Origin: Tomocerus qinae
Lineage: Eukaryota > Arthropoda > Collembola > Entomobryomorpha > Tomoceridae
DNA: 64,000 nucleotides
NCBI GenBank assembly: GCA_020055645.1
Contig: CM034546.1
Coordinates: forward strand, 71,858,001-71,922,000
Direction: 5' to 3'
The first letter of the stretch is position 1; every line of letters starts with the position of its first letter. This document shows positions 24,301 to 37,749 of the stretch, piece by piece. The notes under the pieces were generated by a model. It ran no database searches. It was not told the origin of the DNA and saw only the letters and a list, made by a program, of their open reading frames with translations. The translations under genes were made by a program, and so were the position numbers.

Positions 24301-27300
24301 TTGTAACCTTTTTTATTTCATCTCCAAATGATAAATCACGGGAATGGAAGACGTATGTTAAGCCCAAAGTTCGTAGATAAGATCTTTTTCGCTTACTACC
24401 TGCTGTGACAATGATGTTTGCTCCAACCTGTTGAGCAATTTGAATAGCCACAAGACCAACCCCTCCTGAAGCTACATGAATCAAAATTGTTTCATTCATT
24501 TTCAACTTCCCTACATTAATTAAACAACAGTGGGCAGTCAAGAAAACACTTGGTAGAGTTGAAGCCTCTGAAAATGTCAAATATTTTGGCTTATGAAGGG
24601 CAAGACCAGTATTTACAATAACGTGACTAGCTATAGAACTGAAATAAGAAATCCCAAATACTTCGTCTCCTATTTTGTACTGTTTTACTTGCTCTCCTAC
24701 TCGAGATACAACTCCTGAAAAATCCGTTCCTACAGCATTAAACTTTGTGTAAAACATATCCGGTTTTAAAATAACAAATATATCTCTGAAATTTAATGCC
24801 GTGGCACGAATAGTAACCTCCATTTCGTTTGGATTTAATCGGCCAATTTTTAAGGTCTTAAACGCTACATCGTCGATTTTCTTAGATAAAGGAATAGTAA
24901 TCTCATAGCTACCATTAGGCAGATTTAATGGAGCCGGTGGAGATGGTAAAGGAGTAAACCGTAAAATCAAACGCTTATTATTTCTATAAGCTATAATGAA
25001 ATCTGGCTCAGAAGTCCACATTTGAAAAAATATTTGGTAGCTTTCTGCGAGTGAGTCACAACTGTCAGGGTCTAAATCCAAAATATAGCTTTGAAGTTCC
25101 TGACGTTCACTATTACAACTCTTAACTATTCCACAAATCGTAGCAGCAGATGGATGACCCTTGCCCTGATCGCTAATAAAGAACACCCCACGAGTAGCAA
25201 CTATAAATTTGGTATTATTTCCACCTTTTCCAGAGACACAAATGTATTTGCAGATATTTAATGTAGATTTTGCTAAATATTCTTGATCATTGTTGTCATC
25301 TAACCCGATTAGTGAGATATAACCTTTTACATCAAAATTTGTATGACACGAAAACATAAACTTACCAATGTCCTCTTCGCTACCATAATCTAAATTTGAG
25401 GTACAATCAACATGGCTTGCACTATGCACTATTAAAGTTTTGACACCAGAGTGATTTATTGCAATATTTAATTCATTTGCAATTGCAGAATCCTTTCCAG
25501 AAAATATTATCCATACCGGAGATTTAATATCTGAAGGGGCAAAACATTTCAGTGGTTTATACATATGATTTTCACATGTCGATTGAGCAACTAAAATGGT
25601 AAGAAGTTCTTCTTTATCGGAAACGTTTGTCACTGAAGTAAATCCATTTTTCTGGAAGAGACACCTCCACGTTTCCTCATCTATGCATGGATGATTTGGT
25701 CGAATGTCATAATCTTTAAAGCACCAGTACCCTTCCAATACTCCAAATATCAAATCAATAAGTCTAATTGGTTTTAACATTTCCAGCAATACCAAAATTC
25801 CAGATGGGGCTAAAAGCTGGCGGACATTAATGACTGAGGACTCTAAGTATTGAGTTGCGTGAAGTACATTTGACGCCACAACTACATCGTAAGTGTGAGG
25901 AACGAATCCTTGCAATTTAGGATCCTTCTCAATATTTAACAGTTTATAGTCCACTGTAGATAAATGTTTGAATGATTTTTCTGCTTCTGTCAAAAAGTGT
26001 GGCGAAATGTCAGTGAATGTATATCGAAATTGTATTCCTTGTTTTTGAAGACCATTTATAATTTCTTTAGTTGTAGCTCCGCTACCTGCTCCAACTTCTA
26101 ATATTCGTACTATTGATCCCTTTTTCTTTTCACAAAAAAATAATTCTTGCAAATAAGCACTTATTCGAATATTAGCTTGTTTAGAAGTTTGTCCTTCTGT
26201 GTAAATAATTAATGGATCTATATTTTTGTTTTCTTCGCCAAACAGTAAATTAATTCCTGTAATTTTACCAGATAGGTAGTCACTTATTCCCTCACCACAA
26301 TGTACGGCAACTAATTTTTCCACAAATTTAAAATGCTCTACTTCTGAAATTCGTTTGAAGGCGTCAGATTTTAGAGCCACGACCTCGTTTTCCAATAATG
26401 GTACCTTATTAATATCCCATTCATAATCACCATTTATGGTAGTGCTTAAAAACATTTTAGCTTCAGATATTATCGTCAACCCAAGGTTTACATAGTTCAT
26501 GTACATGGGATAAATTGCCAAATCAGACATAAGACTTTCTGTTGTGAATTTGTCACCTAATGTAGGTTTCCAGCCGAGCTTATAAAATGCCAGAATAAAA
26601 GAATATGGAATAACGTATTTTGTAGTTATATCTATGCCCTCTGATATGGCAGAATAATATTTTGAAAACTCTACCATCGATTTGTTTAAATCCGGCAAAA
26701 TGTCACTGGCCGATTTTAGTCCTAACAAATCTACTCTTGAATGAAATGGAGCATCTCTAGATCTCCACACTTCATTGTACATTCCAGGAAGTTGGTTTTT
26801 AATGCCAACGATTACATTCATGAAAGAACCGATTGATGTCTTTACTAGTCTAACTCCTGACATGGAAGCCAATAACATTATTTTATCGTCATATAAATTA
26901 ATTACCCCGTTCCCCTTAGATCCGTGGACAAAAAAGTACCTAGGATTTGATTTCGATATTACCGAAAACTTTGAAATTCCTACGGGAAGGTGTAAACCTG
27001 ATTTATTGGTCTCTGTCAATAAACCAAAAGACTGGATCATTGCATCGAGCACAATTGGATGATAAACATACTCATTCATATTGCCAGCCATTCTAGGAAC
27101 GGAAACTTTAGTTAATATTTCATTTCCATCTTCCCACCTTTTAACAATACTTTGGAATTTATCACCGAAGTTAATTCCAAGTTCAGCAGTTGATTTGTAA
27201 AATTCTTCTGGAAAATTCTGTGTGCAGATTTTAGATTGCAATACAGCAATTCGTTCTTCGCTGATTTGGTTGATGTTTTCATTTGAAGATCCAACAACTA

Positions 27301-30300
27301 ATGAAACATTTGCACTGGCAAAAAGTTTCCAGCCTTTTTCGTCATTGTAACCATTTAAATGTTTGTACAGAAATACACTAATAAAATATGCATCTTTCCC
27401 TACAACTTCCGATGCAACGACTTGGATTTTATGTTGTTTATCATCTTCCAACTCCATTGGAGCTTCAACTACAAAATTTTCGACAAGTAACCGACTCTCT
27501 TGAATCTGTATAACATTAAATACAGCTTTCCCTGCAGCTAGAATGAGTTCTAGAAATCCCGCTCCTGGAAATACTATTACATTTGCAACTTGATGATCTC
27601 TCAAATACGAGAAATCTTGTAAATCCAAAGTATTATGGAAAACCTGTTCCTTAACTACGGCCAAAGAAACTTTTCGACCAAGCAATGGATGTAAGGGTTT
27701 CGAAAGTGGTTCAGACATAGTATCAAACCAAAATTTTTGTCGTTGAAATGGATAATGAGGTAGGTCAATTTTCTGTCTGGGATAACAGGACTCCATTTTT
27801 TCCCAATCTACGTCTCCATCGTTCACATGCAATTTAGACAAGCTTCCGAAAATTGTTAACCAATTGTCTTCATTTCTTCGAATAGATGGCAGCCAAAGGC
27901 AATTCTGGTGTTCCTCCACAGATAAATTTATCATTCCTAAAGCTAATAAAATTGGATGTGCCCCAATTTCAACGAAAACGTTGCATCCCTCTTCACGGGC
28001 CAGTTTTATTCCTTTTGTAAAATCCACAGAGTAACGTGCATGGTTTTGCCAGTATTTTGCTGTTATTGTTTCCACATCCAATATTTTGCCTGTTGACCCT
28101 GATATGTATTCACAGTTGGAATTTTTATAATTAATACTACTTGCTACTAGGCCAAATTTATCAAGAATTCCTTCCATGGCTCGAGAATGAAATGCATGAG
28201 TCGCTGCAAGCATTTGCGACTTAATATTATTAGCTGTACACAATTCGGAAAACTGTTTCAAGGTGAAAACTTCTCCAGCTACAACTATCTCTTCAGTGGA
28301 ATTAATGACGGCAATATCAATCCATTTATCAGAGGAGTTGCTCATAGCAAATAGTTCAATTAGATCTTCTATCTTTTCCTTGGAGGCTCTAACTGCCAGC
28401 ATTCCCCCCGTAGGCAAACCATTGATTAGTTTGGCTCGTTCAGACACAAGAAATAGAGCTTCTTGAAGTGTCATTACTCCAGAAGCCACAGAAGCAGCGA
28501 ATTCTCCAACACTGTGACCTAATACACAATCTGGTCTGATTCCAAAGCTTTCCCACAATTTCAACAAACTGTACTCAATACAGAAAATTGATATTTGACT
28601 ATGAATTGTTTCGTCGAGATTACGTTTGGAATCCGATTCCCAAAGAATGTCTACCATAGATACCCCCAAATTATTTTTGAGTATTTCATTGCAGCAATTA
28701 AATGCATTTGCAAATATTGGACTCGTCTCGTAAAATTCCTTAGCCATTCCTAAGTATTGAGAACCTTGCCCTGTAAAAAGAAAAGCAATTTTCGGTTTCT
28801 CTAGTAAAATTGGTTCAGAGGGAAATACTGGATGTTCTAACGTATTTCTCAATTCCTCTAAATTTTTAGCAATTGCAGTAAAACGACATTTTAAATGAGA
28901 TCTTCCTGTATTAGCAGTAAAGCATACATTTTCAATTTGTAGGGAAGTATTTTTGCTACAGAATGTCACATAACTAGCTACTAAATCTTTTAATGCGTTT
29001 TCAGATTTAGCAGATAGTGTCAACATGTGACAAGGTCTTTCTTTCTTAGCCTCGATGACAACTTCAATTGGATTAAATTTGTACGGTTCTTCTAAAATAA
29101 CATGAACATTTGTTCCACTAATACCAAATGAGCTAACACCAGCCATTCGTTTTCTTTCATTATTTCTGGGCCACGGAATGGGATTTGTGGGAATTACAGC
29201 CGGAAGCGAATCCAAATTAATATTTGGATTTACTTTGTCCAAATTTCTGTGGGGAGGAATAACTTGGTTTTCCATTGCCAAAATAACTTTTATTATTCCA
29301 GCCAATCCTGCTGCTGATTCTGTGTGACCAATATTGGTTTTAACAGACCCTATGATAATTGGTTTCTCCCTGAATGCTTTATATCCATCAGATATCGCCG
29401 CAAATTCAATTGGATCTCCAATGGGAGTTCCTGTCCCGTGAGCTTCTATATAATCAACTTCCTCAGGTTTAACTCCGGACACTTTCAGAGCATCTCGAAT
29501 TGCAATCTCCTGACAATATTTACTTGGAGTTCCAAAACTGGAAGTTGTTCCTTCGTTGCTTATTCCTGAACCTCTAATTATGGACAGAATTCTGTCTCCA
29601 TCTCTAACTGCATCGGAATATCTTTTGAGGACAAGAACAGCAATTCCTTCTGCCCTGGCGAATCCATCTGCCTTTTCATCAAACGTCTTGCAATGACCAT
29701 CTTTGGCAAGAATGGATACATCACTGTGCGGGATGTGAGCAATCAGCAAATTTGCTCCGGTGGTCAGGGCCAAGTTTGTTTCTCGTTTTCTCAAACTGTC
29801 ACACGCTAAATGTAATGCGACCATGGAGGAAGAACAACCGGACTCAGTTGCCACGTTAGGTCCATTTAGACCAAGAAAGTAAGAAACACGAGCCGAAGTG
29901 GCGCTGAAAGAATTTCCGAGAATGACATGATGAAAGTCTCGACCACTGTTGGAAGATTCACCCAGTAGTCGTTCATACTCGTGAGTCCATATACCCGAAA
30001 ATACTCCCGTGTTACTTCCTTTTAACTTGTCCGGGTTAATCGATGCATTTTCCAAAGCCTCCCAAGCGACCTCTACCATTAATCTTTGCTGGGGATCCAT
30101 AAACGCGGCTTCTCTGGGACTAATCCCAAAAAATTTTGCATCAAATTCGTCAATTGGACATTTCAGAAATCCCGCTTTGATAGAAGTATAGCGCGGATCT
30201 TCACTGAAGCGTTGGGGAAGACGTTCGATTGGAATTGAACTTATTCCATCCGATCCTGTCTCCATAAGATCCCAGAATTCCTTGATATTATTAGCTCCAG

Positions 30301-30430
30301 GAAATCGGCAACCATAACCGATAATTGCAATTGATTCGCTTTTATCTATATTATGTTCCTTTTTGTTGATTTGCTTCTGTATAGGAAATAGTTTTTCCAA
30401 ATTCCTAGTATTAATTGTCTGCGTTTGAAC
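21376..30430 (-). CDS. Type I polyketide synthase PKS1 (KS-AT-DH-cMT-ER-KR-ACP-R)
   Basis: Three coding exons: 30430-23368, 23286-23209 and 23129-21376. The phases join into 2,964 open codons plus stop. Domain order matches PKS2. The KS has Cys in ESGCSSS and His in EAHGTG and NIGHTE. The AT has GHSVGEF and HAFH (the malonyl-type signature). The DH has DHQVANVIVFPG. The cMT has LEVGAGSG. The ER has LNFRDI and GGVGLVAIQ. The KR has TGGLGGIG but His for Tyr in GQSNHAAAN. The ACP has GLDSLMAVE and the reductase has GSTGHFG and GYAFTKF. Function inferred: iterative chain building with C-methylation and reductive release. Oddity: there is no ATG before the KS. Where PKS2 has ATG this copy has ACG, and the first in-frame ATG is about 56 codons in, inside the KS. 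A splice acceptor (CTTAG) lies directly before GTTCAAACG, so the start is probably in an unseen 5' exon. Otherwise intact. Confidence 0.9.
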
Positions 30431-30625
30431 CTAAGATGGAACACAAAAGTCAAATTTTGGTGTTATTTTACTTGTTATCATGACAATCACCTACTATTTT
30501 TATTTAAGCTTTTTAGCTGCATGAATTTAAGATGCTAAACTGTACTAGTATCGTAATAAGAATAAAAAAACCATTAAAATTATTTTTCAACTGTAACAAA
30601 GTATTGAAGTTGCCGACCTCTCTTT

Positions 30626-33600
30626 TCACGATGCACGGAAAGACTTCTCTGGCAAACATGTCAATCCAAAATGCACAGCAATCCTAAAGGAGTAGTTTTA
30701 CATAGGAAATTATTAGGTGGTTACAATATTTATATAACAGATATCCTGAATACATAAAATGTAATCCCCACATTTCATACATTGATCTTTCCACAATTTT
30801 GTAGTTCTGTCAAATCGTTTAAAGAATTCCAAGGTTTGATGTCAATCAAGTTCCAAATTTTTGTCTCACGTGTCTCCAATCTAATGGATCAAAAAGTAAA
30901 TTCGCCTTATATTATTTTTTTATGTCAAACTTAATTTCGGGCGTTCGAAGATGGAAAACAGTATATCGTCCCTTAAGGATCGAAAAAGCCTGTATCCACT
31001 TTCAGATTGGTACAGGAATAAGCCTAAATTCATTTTTTGTTTGGTGGACGAATAAGCCTAAATCCATTTTTTTGTTTGGTGGACGAATAAACCTACATCC
31101 AATTTTCGTTTGGTGCAGGAAATAGCCTCTGTCATCTAGCAGCTTTGTTTGTAAAGTTATAGGGGCGTATTGACACATAGTTAATATGGGCGGCGGAAAT
31201 ATTGAACTTTTATTCTTCCTTCCAGCCAGGAGTTCAGTTTTATCCAACATCAAAATACGAATTTGTGTCATTAAAAGTTTGTTTTTGTCTTATTGTGTAA
31301 TTAGCTAAAATTTTATAATGCTTATGTACATTCTAGCATGATATATTTCAAGTATCAACATAAAAATAATAAATACTTCATTTCGTCAACTTGTTTATTC
31401 TTACTGTGCCCCAACAACTTTACGTAAGGCTGTAAGATGACAGAGGCTATTTCCTGCACCAAACGAAAATATGATATAGGCTTATTCGTCCGCCAAACAA
31501 AAAATGGATTTAGGCTTATTCGTCCACCAATCTGAAAGTGGATACCAAAGAACTTATAACATCTAGAATGCTGGTGTTAATTCACACTGTGTAATTCTAT
31601 TTTTACGAATTCAACGTCATGCCCATTGGCTGCACAAACAATAACAAGCCAACCGCACTAAGAAATGAATTGCTATTAAAGGTTTGTGTTCATCGTACCA
31701 CTATAAAACCTTGCTATACTATAAACATATCAATGGGAGATACCAGGTTCTTATATACAGCCCCCAAATTATTTGGATATCCACGCGGTTGGATGTGTAC
31801 AAAATTCTCGCTTAGCCCCGCCGTTAGAATTCTGTGACGTAAGCATACCTGACCAGCATTCTATATCTTATAAGTTCTTTGGTGGATACAGGATTTTTAG
31901 ATCCTTAAGGGACGATAATATGTTGTAGGAAGCAATTTCCAGAGAAGAGGATATTTTTCCTAGTGTTATGTGAATTCCAGGTTGGTGGTTCTAGGATAAA
32001 GCAATTATTTCCAGAGAAAATCTCCTCGGTCAAAAATTGCTATACAAATATCATGGAATGGTTTTAAAAAAATTTGTTCCCGGGCCTAATAACTTTTTTT
32101 ATCATTTAGAAAAGAATTTCTTCTATGAGAGAAGTGACGTAGGGATAGGCTTTTTATTCTTACGTTCTATAACGGAATAGGGGGATATTTTAACAAAGCA
32201 CCCCTCTATAGTAGGAACTATAGTTTACTTTCATAGGGTCCCGGGAAGAAAATATGTTTCTAATTGCCGAAATTTCAATTCAATTGTTAAAATTAAATTT
32301 TAATGACAATTTATTATGCAATACGCATAATACAATTTGAATTATTACCAGTTCGATGTTTTAAGCAACATCCTAGTCGATGAACTTCCTACTCGTTGAA
32401 AAATTTTTATAAGTTGCATGCAGTTTCAATAAAATTTTGAATAGAATAAATTATTTGATATTAAAATGTAGATAAGTTATGAATCAATCGAATTTGTTCA
32501 CTTACAGTTCCGAATTACATCCTTTGGAAATTTTCTTCACTATGTCCAAAGTCATGATTTTAATTTTTGACCCGAGTGGCTTAACGGATTCCCAATTTGT
32601 GCTAAATTTTTCACCTGTGCAAAATTAATATAGGTAATAATAGTATGATGTTGTGAACGGAAAAAGCGACTCAATACTTAGTCCAAATCAATATTTTTTT
32701 CCATTTCAAAAGTGCAGTATTCCATTATTTTATTCAGTGTACTCACATTGTTTTTCATGACTCATGACGACAAATTATACGTGGATATACACAGACACGT
32801 ATCCAGGAATTTGACCAAGGGGGGCATATCAAAATATTATATTGTTAAAATTATTATAATTTTTTGGATTTTTAATCTTATTAGACAATAAAATCGCCTT
32901 TTTCGGGGAATTTAGGGGGCTCGGGCCCCTGAGCCCCTCTGAATACGTGCTTGGATATAATATTATAACATAATAAAATAAACATTGGTAGGTCACAATT
33001 CATGAATTGTGACCTATGTATGACAATTCATGTTTAAAAGGATTAATCAATTCAGCAAGGTCAAAATAGCAACATAACCTAATATACTTTTTTGAATGTA
33101 AATTCGTAAAAAATATCGACAATTATGTTTAACCTTATGTTTTCAAAAAATATAATAAATGTCATATACCATAGATAAATGTCTTGTCCTTGACTTCCGA
33201 GACCATGTTCCTGTAGACTTCGTAAGATGGGTTTGAAATTAGCAGATAATTTTCCTTAGAAGTGTCAACAATTACTGAAGAATCACCGAGATCAAATAGT
33301 TCATCACAATTTTTGACAACCTAAATTTGATATAAAAAATGAGTTCCGTAACATGGGCAAATCTTTACTCTACATAAACATAATCTTTTAAACATAAAGT
33401 GGGACATGCGCATGGAATTCTTTCACCATTCTTGTATAAAGGTTTGTATATTTGTCCGTAATATTTTGTAATTAATGAGTAAGGGTAATATTTTGTAATT
33501 AATGAGCAAGGACTAGACTTAGACTATCAATACTGAGTCCAATCAACGGTCTATGAAATTCGGCCAATGCGCAGTCGCTAGAAATTTACTGATTTCAACA

Positions 33601-36600
33601 TTTTCTAGCACACTTTATGTGCTAGGATTCAACTAGTACTTTATACAGACATAATATATTTCCGTAAACAAGGATAATCAGGGTTACCCGATTTTGTTCA
33701 ACGAATTTAAATATCCTGACCAACAAAAACCATTCCCCAACCCGGGACGAACGGGAACAAAATGTGTTATAATATTTTAGGATGAAGTTTTTTCATTGTT
33801 ACCGATTTTAGCTCATTTAACTATAAAATATATTATATAATAATATATATATTTAAGTATAATTTAAGTATTAAGTATAGGGCCCAATTTAAGTTCATAA
33901 GCCTTATGATACAGCTACACATTAATATGTAATCATCATGATAAGTACCGTGGCAAACTACCTTATTTCCGACCATGTGATCATAAACGACAATATTTAT
34001 CTTATTTTCCCCATAAGATATATTCAAACGTTTCCAAAACAGTTCAAAACATAAAATTACCAACATAGCTAAAGATGCCATAACATAATTATTATGATCA
34101 CTCGTGAAACCGCTTTAAGCATCCATTTTTCAACTTTTTTCAGAAAGTTATGACTTAATATTTTAACCAAGGAATAAACCTCGTGCACGATTATACCATT
34201 AAAATATATTCATTTACCAATAAATGAGGGTGAATGAGAATGCACTTTTGATACATGGTCAAGCTCCAAAGAAACATCCTCGCTCTCTCCAATGGTGAGA
34301 GTTTAGTTGATTTAACGTCGATTGGCAAGCAAAGAACGACATCAAATACATCAGACAATACCAAACTATTAATGTGAGCAACAAATAATTGGTTTAGAAA
34401 TAGCTTGCTTCCATAATTTCGGTCATACATTTCACGCATTACAATTTTTATTCCATAACATAAAATATTACAAAATAACCGAAACCTTAGTCATTAAGGA
34501 TTCAAAATTTTGAAGTAATATTAAAACGGTCATTGTAATAAATGTACCAAATATGCATACAGAACATGGATGGTGAAATCCTTCATTACAAAAACAAAAT
34601 CTCAATCCTTAAAATAAATTATTTCCAGCATCTTAAGGTTGGGATAAGTTGTACTCTTTCACATTGAAATGTCTGTACAAAAATCTCCAGTACGGCTGAA
34701 TGAAAGTTAAAAGTTTTGATAGATATTTAGTCGGACCTACGGATCGGATCTAGATCTCGGACTCATGGCTCTTACATTTTCAAAATGTGGCTTGGTGACC
34801 GAGATATCGGCACCAACATTTTCTCGCGGTTTTTTAATGGCACGGAAATGTCAGTACCGATTTCTCGTTCACCAAGCCTAAACTTATAGTTTAAATATCC
34901 GCCAAAACGTTTCACTTCCATTCAGCCCTACCTACTCGAGATCTTTGTACAGACATTTCCATGTATTACCCTCAACTTATCACAACCCTAACTGACATTG
35001 TTGTACTGCCCTAGTTGTTTTTACTACAACGTCTTTCTCTTACTCTCACAAAATAACAGAAAAATCACGAGATTTTAGTGAAGGACCTTTGTCTAGTTAA
35101 TTTCATGGATATCGTCACTTAACGTAAGGGTGCATGGAAACTGAGATGAAATCTTGACTATCAAATTGCCTTTTAAATGTCCTTTAGCAAAAGCGATATA
35201 ACTTGAGGAATACTGGCCCGAAAATTGTGAGGTTGGTACCACCAGAAAGCCAGAATCCTCATTGACACCGTTTATAAGTCGTATTTTCATTTGACGGCTT
35301 AGATCGGATGTAATTGATGTTTCCGTAAAAAGTGACATTTTTTGGCTATATTTGATGGCTAAAATATTAATTACATCCGATCTAAGCCGTCAAATGAAAA
35401 TACGACTTATAAACGGTGTCAATGAGGATTCTGGCTTTCTGGTGGTACCAACCTTACAATTTTCGGTCTAGTATTCCTCAAGTTATATCGCTTTTGCTAA
35501 AAAAAGTTATCATTTTGTGCAACTCTCATAGGCCGTCATGGGGCTTAGTGAGAAAAGTGTCTGTCCTTGGTAACAATGTTTTTGCGCTAAATTTGCATAA
35601 TACATTTCTATCTATTATGGACTTGTGAGACTTTCATGTCATTTTCATCCATATTCATTTCAAATCTGGTTGTGCTCTGTGCGTATGGGTCTCTAAAAAG
35701 GTGAATTTCTCTCTTCTATCTCAGTTAGTCCGACTTTTTTCAGTGTTTTTTGAGAAGGACAATAGGCAGGGAACAGGGGGGTACATTGCACGCCGTACCC
35801 AGGGTAATAACCTCAGTATTTCTCAGTTTGTATTGAATTTACTATTGTAATTTAAGTGTAGACATAATGGTTGAGTTTCTTATTATAAGTCTCTGGTGGA
35901 CTGGAGATCTCCCTAAGGAATAATCATCGTTATTGCGCTCGATAGATGCCCCACCACTGCACTGAAGGCAACGTGCATGTACAGTCAAGTACAGTGGTGG
36001 GGCATCTATCGAGCGCAATAACGATGATTAAATTTATTCTTTAGTGAGGTCCCCAGTCCACCAGAGACTTATAGTAAGAAACTCATCTATTGACAAATGT
36101 CAAATAAATGGATTTCACAGCCCAGCTTTCATAATAAACTTTATGATTGTGTTCATTGTTCAGCCGTTCTAACCTCACTCTACAGGGCTGATTACGACCA
36201 TTGACGAGATAGCGATAAGTCGTAGTCAGCCCTGTAGAGTGAGGTTTGAACGGCTGAACGATATATCGGATAGATATTTGCGCCTAATTTATACAGACTG
36301 GCTTCCATAAACAGAAACTAGACGGGCTCTGTGCATGTACTTTGACTTAGTTTAGTTGATACTATTAATATTAAAAGTACATTTTAAGACTTACGAAAGA
36401 GATTCAGACACATTTTCGGATATCAGGACGACAATGTTGGCGGATGTGACAACCCGTCGAAGAGACGCGGCCAAGACCATGGACTGTAGACACGTCTCTT
36501 CATTGTACGCCACCGTCACCCACGCAAACTGATCAACTGGAATGGAATCAATAGTTAAATAAGAGAAACAATAATAATTAATATTTTGTGTACCTAATTT

Positions 36601-37548
36601 TATTGTCTTGTTTAACGAACGAACAAGCAATTAAAGTTTAACTAGTACGGTTACCCGTCCTACGGACGGGGCAAGTAACAGGGTGTTTGGAGTTTCGAGT
36701 TTCAGAAAAAAATTTCAAAATTAACTGTTCAAATAAAAATTCGAAAATTTATTCTTTACAAAAATGTTTTAAACTTTTCTGTTTATTGATAAATAAAAAA
36801 TCCTTAAAGTTAAGAATTTAACTCTACACTATGAGCGTTCACAAAGTTTTGGAATTAGAGTTAGAAGATCCTTACTCATGGTACACCATTTAGGAATTTG
36901 AGTGGGAAGTTTTCCACTTATGGTACACCATTTAGGAATTCGAGTTGAAGTGAGTGCATTTTCCGGAATGCACTCAACTCGTCTCCACTCCCTTCTTCTA
37001 CTTAGATGTGCTGGTCTATCTAGAATTCCTACTCCATTATACAAAAAAAGTGCCAAGTGCAGAAAAGACACGAAAGAGCTAAACATGGTTTTCATATAGA
37101 CTGATAATATTAAATTCATTTATCAGTTTTATTTTAGTTTATTTTCAATGTAATCAAATCATGCACTTGTACTATCCTATACCTATAGTAACCCCATTGT
37201 CTAGATATAAGGGTTAAAAGTTTCAATTTTTTAAATTAATTATGTACAATCTGGCCAGTAATCGGTATTCCCAATAATTGGCCTAACCGGGTACGGATAG
37301 ACGCTATATTACTACGATCCGTTTGGGTTAACATGGTTGGGTTAGGTAGCGAGGGTGGCCAGGAGATTCTGCTCCCCCGGAAATCGAAGAAAAGAAAGTA
37401 ATTTTTGCCTTAAAATCCAAATATTTTTCACTTATAATTCGTCGGCCCCTCTGGAAATCAGGGACTTGCTGTATGAACCCAGCAGACCTGTTATTAAGGT
37501 ACCTGACAGAGTAGAATTATACCTAAATTATTAATGCTTACCTGACAT
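30626..37548 (-). CDS. Glycogenin-derived GT8-like protein, copy 1 (probable pseudoenzyme)
   Basis: Six coding exons: 37548-37542, 36536-36395, 34365-34218, 33320-33170, 32614-32506 and 30683-30626. All have GT/AG borders and consistent phases, giving 204 residues. The N-terminal 150 residues follow the first half of glycogenin: QFAWVTVAYNEETC, then SLRRVVTSANIVVL, SDVFDVV, WSLTMYQKCILI, and CDELFDL. Where glycogenin has the metal-binding DAD, this protein has HPH (95-97). The second half of the fold, with the DQG motif and the self-glucosylated Tyr, is missing. The C-terminus is a short hydrophobic stretch (IAVHFGLTCLP). Glucosyl transfer is therefore unlikely; a binding or scaffold role is inference. 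The stop lies 196 bp from the PKS1 exon on the same strand. An alternative first exon exists at 39775-39769. Confidence 0.75.
30967..31914. mobile_element. Third foldback-type element, 34-36-bp tandem repeats in its arms
   Basis: The ends CGTCCCTTAAGGATC and GATCCTTAAGGGACG are inverted copies. The left arm (about 30,985-31,135) carries tandem units of the type GCCTAAATCCATTTTTT plus GTTTGGTGGACGAATAA. Inverted units lie at about 31,435-31,545. It sits in the last intron of GT8-like copy 1. The matching intron of copy 2 (near 56,490) lacks it. No clean target duplication. Small open frames inside (31002-31271, 31619-31837) are not genes. Confidence 0.7.
32989..33016. repeat. Perfect 28-bp palindrome
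   Basis: TAGGTCACAATTCA followed by its exact reverse complement. It lies in intron 4 of GT8-like copy 1, next to a fragment of a repeat family with CACGTATCC and GGGGG blocks that recurs near 41,070 and 42,340. Confidence 0.75.
34635..34990. mobile_element. Inverted-repeat element in GT8-like copy 1, intron 2
   Basis: The ends AAGGTTGGGATAAGTTG and CAACTTATCACAACCCT are inverted, with a second paired block inside (ATGTCTGTACAAA / TTTGTACAGACAT). About 355 bp, non-coding, absent from the copy 2 intron. Confidence 0.55.
35186..35498. repeat. Long hairpin, two 130-bp arms
   Basis: Left arm 35186-35315 and right arm 35369-35498 are near-perfect reverse complements (AGCAAAAGCGATATAAC at one end), with a 53-bp loop. 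The open frames on it (35093-35338, 35416-35628) mirror each other and are not genes. Confidence 0.85.
35872..36085. repeat. Long hairpin, arms of about 95 bp
   Basis: Left arm 35872-35963 and right arm 35988-36085 pair from TGAGTTTCTTA inward to CCACCACTG. The loop is 24 bp. Confidence 0.85.
36158..36259. repeat. Hairpin, arms of about 42 bp
   Basis: GTTCAGCCGTTCTAACCTCA pairs with TGAGGTTTGAACGGCTGAAC around a loop of about 20 bp. It lies 136 bp upstream of the exon border at 36395. Confidence 0.85.
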
Positions 37549-37749
37549 GCTTAAAAGTTCGTGACAAATTTCCGAATGAAAACAAATTTGACTATTGAAA
37601 TATAGTTCTTTTTCGTTTCGTTTAATATTTTATATTATGTACTGTTGAACTAGACTGAATTATATTCACAAGATATTTCACTATTTATGTATTTTTGCCA
37701 GCCTTACTTATTACGTTGCAATCTTATTAAATAACAGCAATTATCTTGT

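Noticed and set aside
35093..35628. Two open frames sharing peptide, one on each strand
   Set aside because: Both lie on the two arms of one hairpin; the likeness is due to the inverted repeat.
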